DNA of 64,000 nucleotides, taken from Rhea pennata. Its lineage: Eukaryota > Chordata > Aves > Rheiformes > Rheidae. The stretch's first letter is position 1. Each line of letters starts with the position of its first letter. The position numbers and the translations under genes are program-made. The stretch covers positions 4,128,157 through 4,192,156 of the forward strand of contig NC_084687.1 of the NCBI RefSeq assembly GCF_028389875.1. The letters run 5' to 3'. Below, piece after piece: positions 61,601-64,000 of this stretch. The notes beneath the pieces are model-generated. The model worked only from the letters and a program-made list of their open reading frames with translations. It did no database searches and was not told the DNA's origin.

Positions 61601-64000
61601 AAAACCTGATCAGAAAGGGTTAAATGCAGCCAAATTGTCTCCCAGTCCCAGCTCACAGGGAGGCTGCGCTAGATCCCTTGGCCTGGAGCAGGGAAACATA
61701 GGAAAGCCCTGGCCTCCTCCTGCCTGCCGCCTCTGGGCCAAGAGAGCTGCCGGCCAAGGGAAGGAGCCGTGAACAGCGAGTTTGGGAGGCGAACCCCGGC
61801 GCTGCGGGGCGGGGGATGTCAGCAGGGATAGCCTAGCCCTGCAAATGGCCAAACAACAACGTTGCTCACGGCCCTGGTCCCAGTGCACAGCACCTCTACC
61901 TCCTGCGAGCGAGCAGGAGTTGCCAGGGAGGGGGCCAGCAGCTCTGGATATAAAACAGAGCAGGGCCAAGGTGGTCCCAAGAGTGTCCCGGGGCAGCTGC
62001 TGCAGGATGAGGAGCTTGCTGCTCTGGAGCGATATCACCGCTCTGTCTAAGGGCGGCCTCACACTCCCTTGGCACGGAGCGGTAGCAGCAGGCAGGGCAG
62101 GTTTCTCTGCTCGCCCCTTACCTCTGCTGCCAGGTAGTTGCCGGTGGCAAGGTGCTTGAAGCGGTACAAGCCGTTCCAGTGGCCAGCTCCCCCGCGGCAC
62201 GGGTCATGATGGACCACCTGGAGGAAGCACAGGAGATGACTCAGCCGGGGCACGCTGAGATGCCACTCCTGCCTCCAAAGCTCCACCTGACCTTGGGCGA
62301 ACATGCCAGCGATAAGAGCCCTGCCCGATCTCAAAGGCAGCCGTGAGCAAACGTACTCGGGGTGCAGAAAACGGGGAGACAGATGCGGACAAGCCAGAGG
62401 GAGGCTCGTCGCCTTATGGGCAGGCTGGGCAGAGCGCGGCAGAAGCGTGCACCCCGCTGCCGTTCCCAGCTCTCCTGCAGAGCTCGAGATTTGCACTGGC
62501 TTTAGCTGGTGCAGTCAAGGCTGCCAAACCAGGTGGAAACACAAAGCTTGAAAGCTACAGAGATAACCGTTACTTCTTGCAAACACCCTCCAGTGCAAAC
62601 GCAGGAACCCCTACCAAGGTGCTGCCCATGAGCCCAAAGACAGCCGGGCTGGACGCTGGGACACAGACACGCTCTTCATCCCATCCCATCCCATCTCAGC
62701 TCACCTCCACCTCCCACAGGGCATTGGAGCTGGTGGCCGAAGTGGCCGACTGCCTCAGGGTGGTGCGGAGGAAGACGTGCAGCTTGCCCTTGTACTCGTC
62801 GCAGGTGAGGAACTTCTCCTGCTCGGCGTGGAAGAGCCTCACCACGTCTCCCTGGCACAGGCACATGGCAGTGAGGCCCAGTGGACAAAAACCTGCCTCT
62901 CGCGACCCAAACGCTCCTCTGGGCCCTGCGGCGGGGCACCCCGCTTCACGGCTGCAGCAGGGGCCGTGGCCACGGGGGCACCCCGCATCTGCTGCGATGG
63001 CATCGCCCTGCTCGCGCAAATCACTGCTCTGCGCTTCCACTCTCCGAGCTATAAAACAGGCACAAAAATCCCACTTTTTGCCCCCGGAGCGGGCAGATGC
63101 TCAGCTCGCCCGTGCGTTTAAGGCACTAACGGCTCCAGGAGGAGGACGCGGCGCATGCAGGAAGGCAGGGATAAGCGCGCGCCTGGGGACGAGGACCTGC
63201 AGGATCATCGCAATCAATATCCAGCCAGCTGCTTCCTGGAGGACCTCGGCCCCGAACAATAGCTCCGCGGGGAAAGTTCCTTTCCCAGGCAACAGTCAGC
63301 ACTGCTGCGTGGCTAAAACTGCCTTTTACTGCTTCCAAAATCGTCCTCAGAGATGGAAGCCACTGACGGCACTGTGTCGCATGCTGTCCTCGAGAGCAGA
63401 TTTATTGCAGCGAGGCAGAGGGTAATTTGATGCCCCCCTGGGTACCTCCTGCTAGAAGGTACTAAAATATCCCACTCTAACTCGCTGTTAAGTGCTCCGA
63501 GCGATGAATTCTCCTAGAAACGAAGATCCCCAAAGGCCAATCTGGCGCCTCCTTCCTCTAGTCTTGTCACACAGCCAAATGGCTCGTCACCCGTCCCGAC
63601 AGAGCAGCGGGACGGGGACAGGGACGGGGCCCTGAGCAGCCCCTTCCTTACCCCCTTCAAAACTTCCTCCAGGTGGTCGCAGAACTGCATGAAGAGGTTG
63701 ATTTTCCAGCTGGTGTTACAATTGACTGAGTTCACCTGCGGAGCAAGGGAAGGAGCTGATAATACCGGAGAAGGAACTGGGGAGGGGGGAAAAAAGGGGG
63801 AAAAAAAAAAAAAAGAAAAAGAAAAAACCTCCCCAAACCTCCCCAAGCCTGGCAAGCCCTGAAAGCCAGACCCCCCCACCTTTGCAGCCCAGCCTCCCCC
63901 GGCTCCCGGTACCTCTTTGCAGCCGGCATTATCAGCAAGCTCATAGTTGCTGGCATGCAGCGGCTGCCCGGCGTTCACGGGGTTCAGGATCACCTTGTCC
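36371..64000 (-). CDS. ITPR3: Inositol 1,4,5-trisphosphate receptor type 3 (5' end beyond window)
   Basis: A tetrameric endoplasmic reticulum calcium-release channel opened by InsP3. I can place 53 coding exons. From 64000 down to 36371 they sum to 7,456 bases and keep one open frame of about 2,484 residues to TAA (36371-36373). The family is usually about 2,670 residues, so roughly 185 N-terminal residues (suppressor and start of the InsP3-binding core) lie past 64000. Paralogue 3 is indicated by RTTLR in the ligand-binding trefoil (RTTGR in type 1), the absence of type-1 splice inserts and the UQCC2 neighbour. Introns are short, and one uses a GC donor (43401). Exons are listed in the domain entries that follow. 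No frameshift or premature stop was found. Confidence 0.98.
38346..41673 (-). other. ITPR3: ITPR3 exons for the six-transmembrane channel domain
   Basis: Exons 41548-41673 (first membrane helix, [16 protein letters not shown]), 40841-41013 (second helix, [15 protein letters not shown]), 40559-40723 ([12 protein letters not shown] and the fourth helix), 39894-40086 (linker and fifth helix, [19 protein letters not shown]), 39325-39420 (lumenal loop with CSGDKISC), 38763-38887 (pore helix and selectivity filter GGGVGD) and 38346-38511 (gate-forming sixth helix, [18 protein letters not shown]). The filter and gate sequences match the family, so the pore should be functional. The lumenal loop exon 39325-39420 is the least conserved part. 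Confidence 0.96.
42683..46381 (-). other. ITPR3: ITPR3 exons for the RIH-associated and juxtamembrane region
   Basis: Exons 46181-46381, 45651-45761, 45321-45416, 44610-44711, 44218-44304, 43402-43512 and 42683-42875. Landmarks are [74 protein letters not shown] and [20 protein letters not shown]. Acidic runs ([18 protein letters not shown]) follow, then [20 protein letters not shown]. The two acidic clusters lie in consecutive exons of similar shape (LSRHNK... and LSLNNK...), which looks like an old internal exon duplication shared by the family. The intron between 43402-43512 and 42683-42875 has a GC donor. Confidence 0.94.
43401..43401 (-). other. ITPR3: Non-canonical GC splice donor in ITPR3
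   Basis: After the exon ending in HTSQIE, the minus strand reads GAG/GCAAGA rather than GAG/GT. Family alignment (QIE followed by IVR) and reading phase force the junction here, and AG/GCAAG is the usual context of GC-AG introns. The partner acceptor at 42876 is a normal CTGCAG. Confidence 0.88.
46788..51528 (-). other. ITPR3: ITPR3 exons for the central regulatory region
   Basis: Exons 51277-51528, 50966-51091, 50511-50636, 50226-50346, 49224-49408, 48920-49068, 48649-48757, 48387-48477, 47934-48103, 47057-47231 and 46788-46972. Landmarks are [87 protein letters not shown] and [20 protein letters not shown]. Serine/threonine-rich linkers in 49224-49408 ([20 protein letters not shown]) and 46788-47057 ([19 protein letters not shown]) differ most from mammals and may be flexible, phosphorylated loops (inference). 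Confidence 0.94.
49429..49498. repeat. 36-bp tandem duplication in an ITPR3 intron
   Basis: GGTTAGTACGACAGTGGTGG plus about 15 further bases occur twice, 36 bases apart, with about one mismatch. The duplication lies about 20 bases upstream (transcript sense) of exon 49224-49408, next to its acceptor region. Confidence 0.9.
51974..56729 (-). other. ITPR3: ITPR3 exons for the first modulatory armadillo/RIH region
   Basis: Exons 56478-56729, 56049-56193, 55663-55810, 55082-55278, 54757-54886, 54362-54419, 53974-54139, 53615-53779, 53333-53401, 52702-52827, 52394-52516 and 51974-52174. They include [47 protein letters not shown] (a potential kinase target serine), [18 protein letters not shown] and a lysine/glutamate-rich linker with many charged residues in 53615-53779. 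The 58-base exon 54362-54419 ([16 protein letters not shown]) is among the shortest. Confidence 0.94.
56823..58384 (-). other. ITPR3: ITPR3 exons for the helical (armadillo) half of the InsP3-binding core
   Basis: Exons 58243-58384, 57863-58024, 57527-57699, 57256-57375 and 56823-57005. Landmarks are [20 protein letters not shown], the basic [54 protein letters not shown] and the end [11 protein letters not shown]. The arginines and lysines of these helices form the InsP3 phosphate pocket in the family. All introns are under 900 bases. Confidence 0.95.
58919..58935. repeat. Poly(T) tract in an ITPR3 intron
   Basis: About 17 T residues (poly(A) on the coding strand). Confidence 0.9.
61484..61504. 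repeat. Poly(A) tract in an ITPR3 intron
   Basis: About 21 A residues. No retroposon body is recognised beside it. Confidence 0.9.
63783..63827. repeat. G/A-rich low-complexity purine tract in an ITPR3 intron
   Basis: Alternating G-runs and A-runs (GGGGGGAAAAAAGGGGGAAAA and so on), read as a long pyrimidine tract on the coding strand. It sits about 50-90 bases upstream of the 63652-63735 acceptor. Confidence 0.85.

Larger units (their letters stand above)
59144..64000 (-). other. ITPR3: ITPR3 exons for the beta-trefoil part of the InsP3-binding core
   Basis: Exons in transcript order: 63913-64000 (partial), 63652-63735, 62705-62851, 62122-62217, 60764-60814, 59998-60140, 59606-59705, 59144-59304. 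Landmarks are [30 protein letters not shown], the InsP3-contact loop [34 protein letters not shown] (MIR motif), [19 protein letters not shown] and [20 protein letters not shown]. The 17-codon exon 60764-60814 and the start of 59998-60140 code a variable loop ([18 protein letters not shown]) that differs most from mammals. Confidence 0.95.

Noticed and set aside
62343-63425. 360-codon plus-strand open frame
   Set aside because: It runs antisense across an ITPR3 exon (62705-62851) and its introns. The composition follows the GC-rich complement, and no family is recognised.

Overview
The window is nuclear DNA of a vertebrate, most likely a bird. It carries four conserved, multi-exon, protein-coding genes with GT-AG introns: the 3' end of LEMD2 (+), all coding exons of IP6K3 (+), all of UQCC2 (+), and most of ITPR3 (-). 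From established knowledge, these four genes are neighbours on human 6p21.31, so this is a conserved synteny block read in the opposite direction. The very short ITPR3 introns (mostly 100-700 bases) and sharp CpG-rich islands suggest a gene-dense avian microchromosome, although another sauropsid cannot be excluded from the sequence alone.

Layout. 1-2164 holds the last three coding exons of LEMD2, followed by a 3'UTR to about 4260. 4260-18528 has no recognisable gene. Within it, about 6.2-13.9 kb is unusually GC- and CpG-rich, like an orphan promoter island or a hidden non-coding or first exon. IP6K3 coding exons lie at 18711-27986, with a 3'UTR to about 29.1 kb. A CpG island with NRF-1 sites at 30.1-30.8 kb drives UQCC2 (30268-34278). 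ITPR3 lies tail-to-tail with UQCC2. Its stop codon is at 36371 and 53 coding exons can be followed to the window edge at 64000. They join in frame throughout (7,456 coding bases). The first part of the protein, roughly 185 residues by comparison with the usual length, lies beyond the edge.

Function. The genes are not an operon. LEMD2 is an inner nuclear membrane protein. IP6K3 makes inositol pyrophosphates from InsP6. UQCC2 is a mitochondrial complex III assembly factor. ITPR3 is the ER calcium channel gated by InsP3. IP6K3 and ITPR3 both belong to inositol phosphate signalling, but their adjacency is probably ancestral rather than functional.

The most notable observations are a non-canonical GC-AG intron in ITPR3, twin perfect NRF-1 palindromes bracketing UQCC2 exon 1, a perfect 13-bp inverted repeat in IP6K3 intron 1, relics of palindromic amniote MITE-like elements, and the large orphan CpG island. 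I saw no CRISPR array, bacterial mobile element, viral gene or clearly new multigene system.
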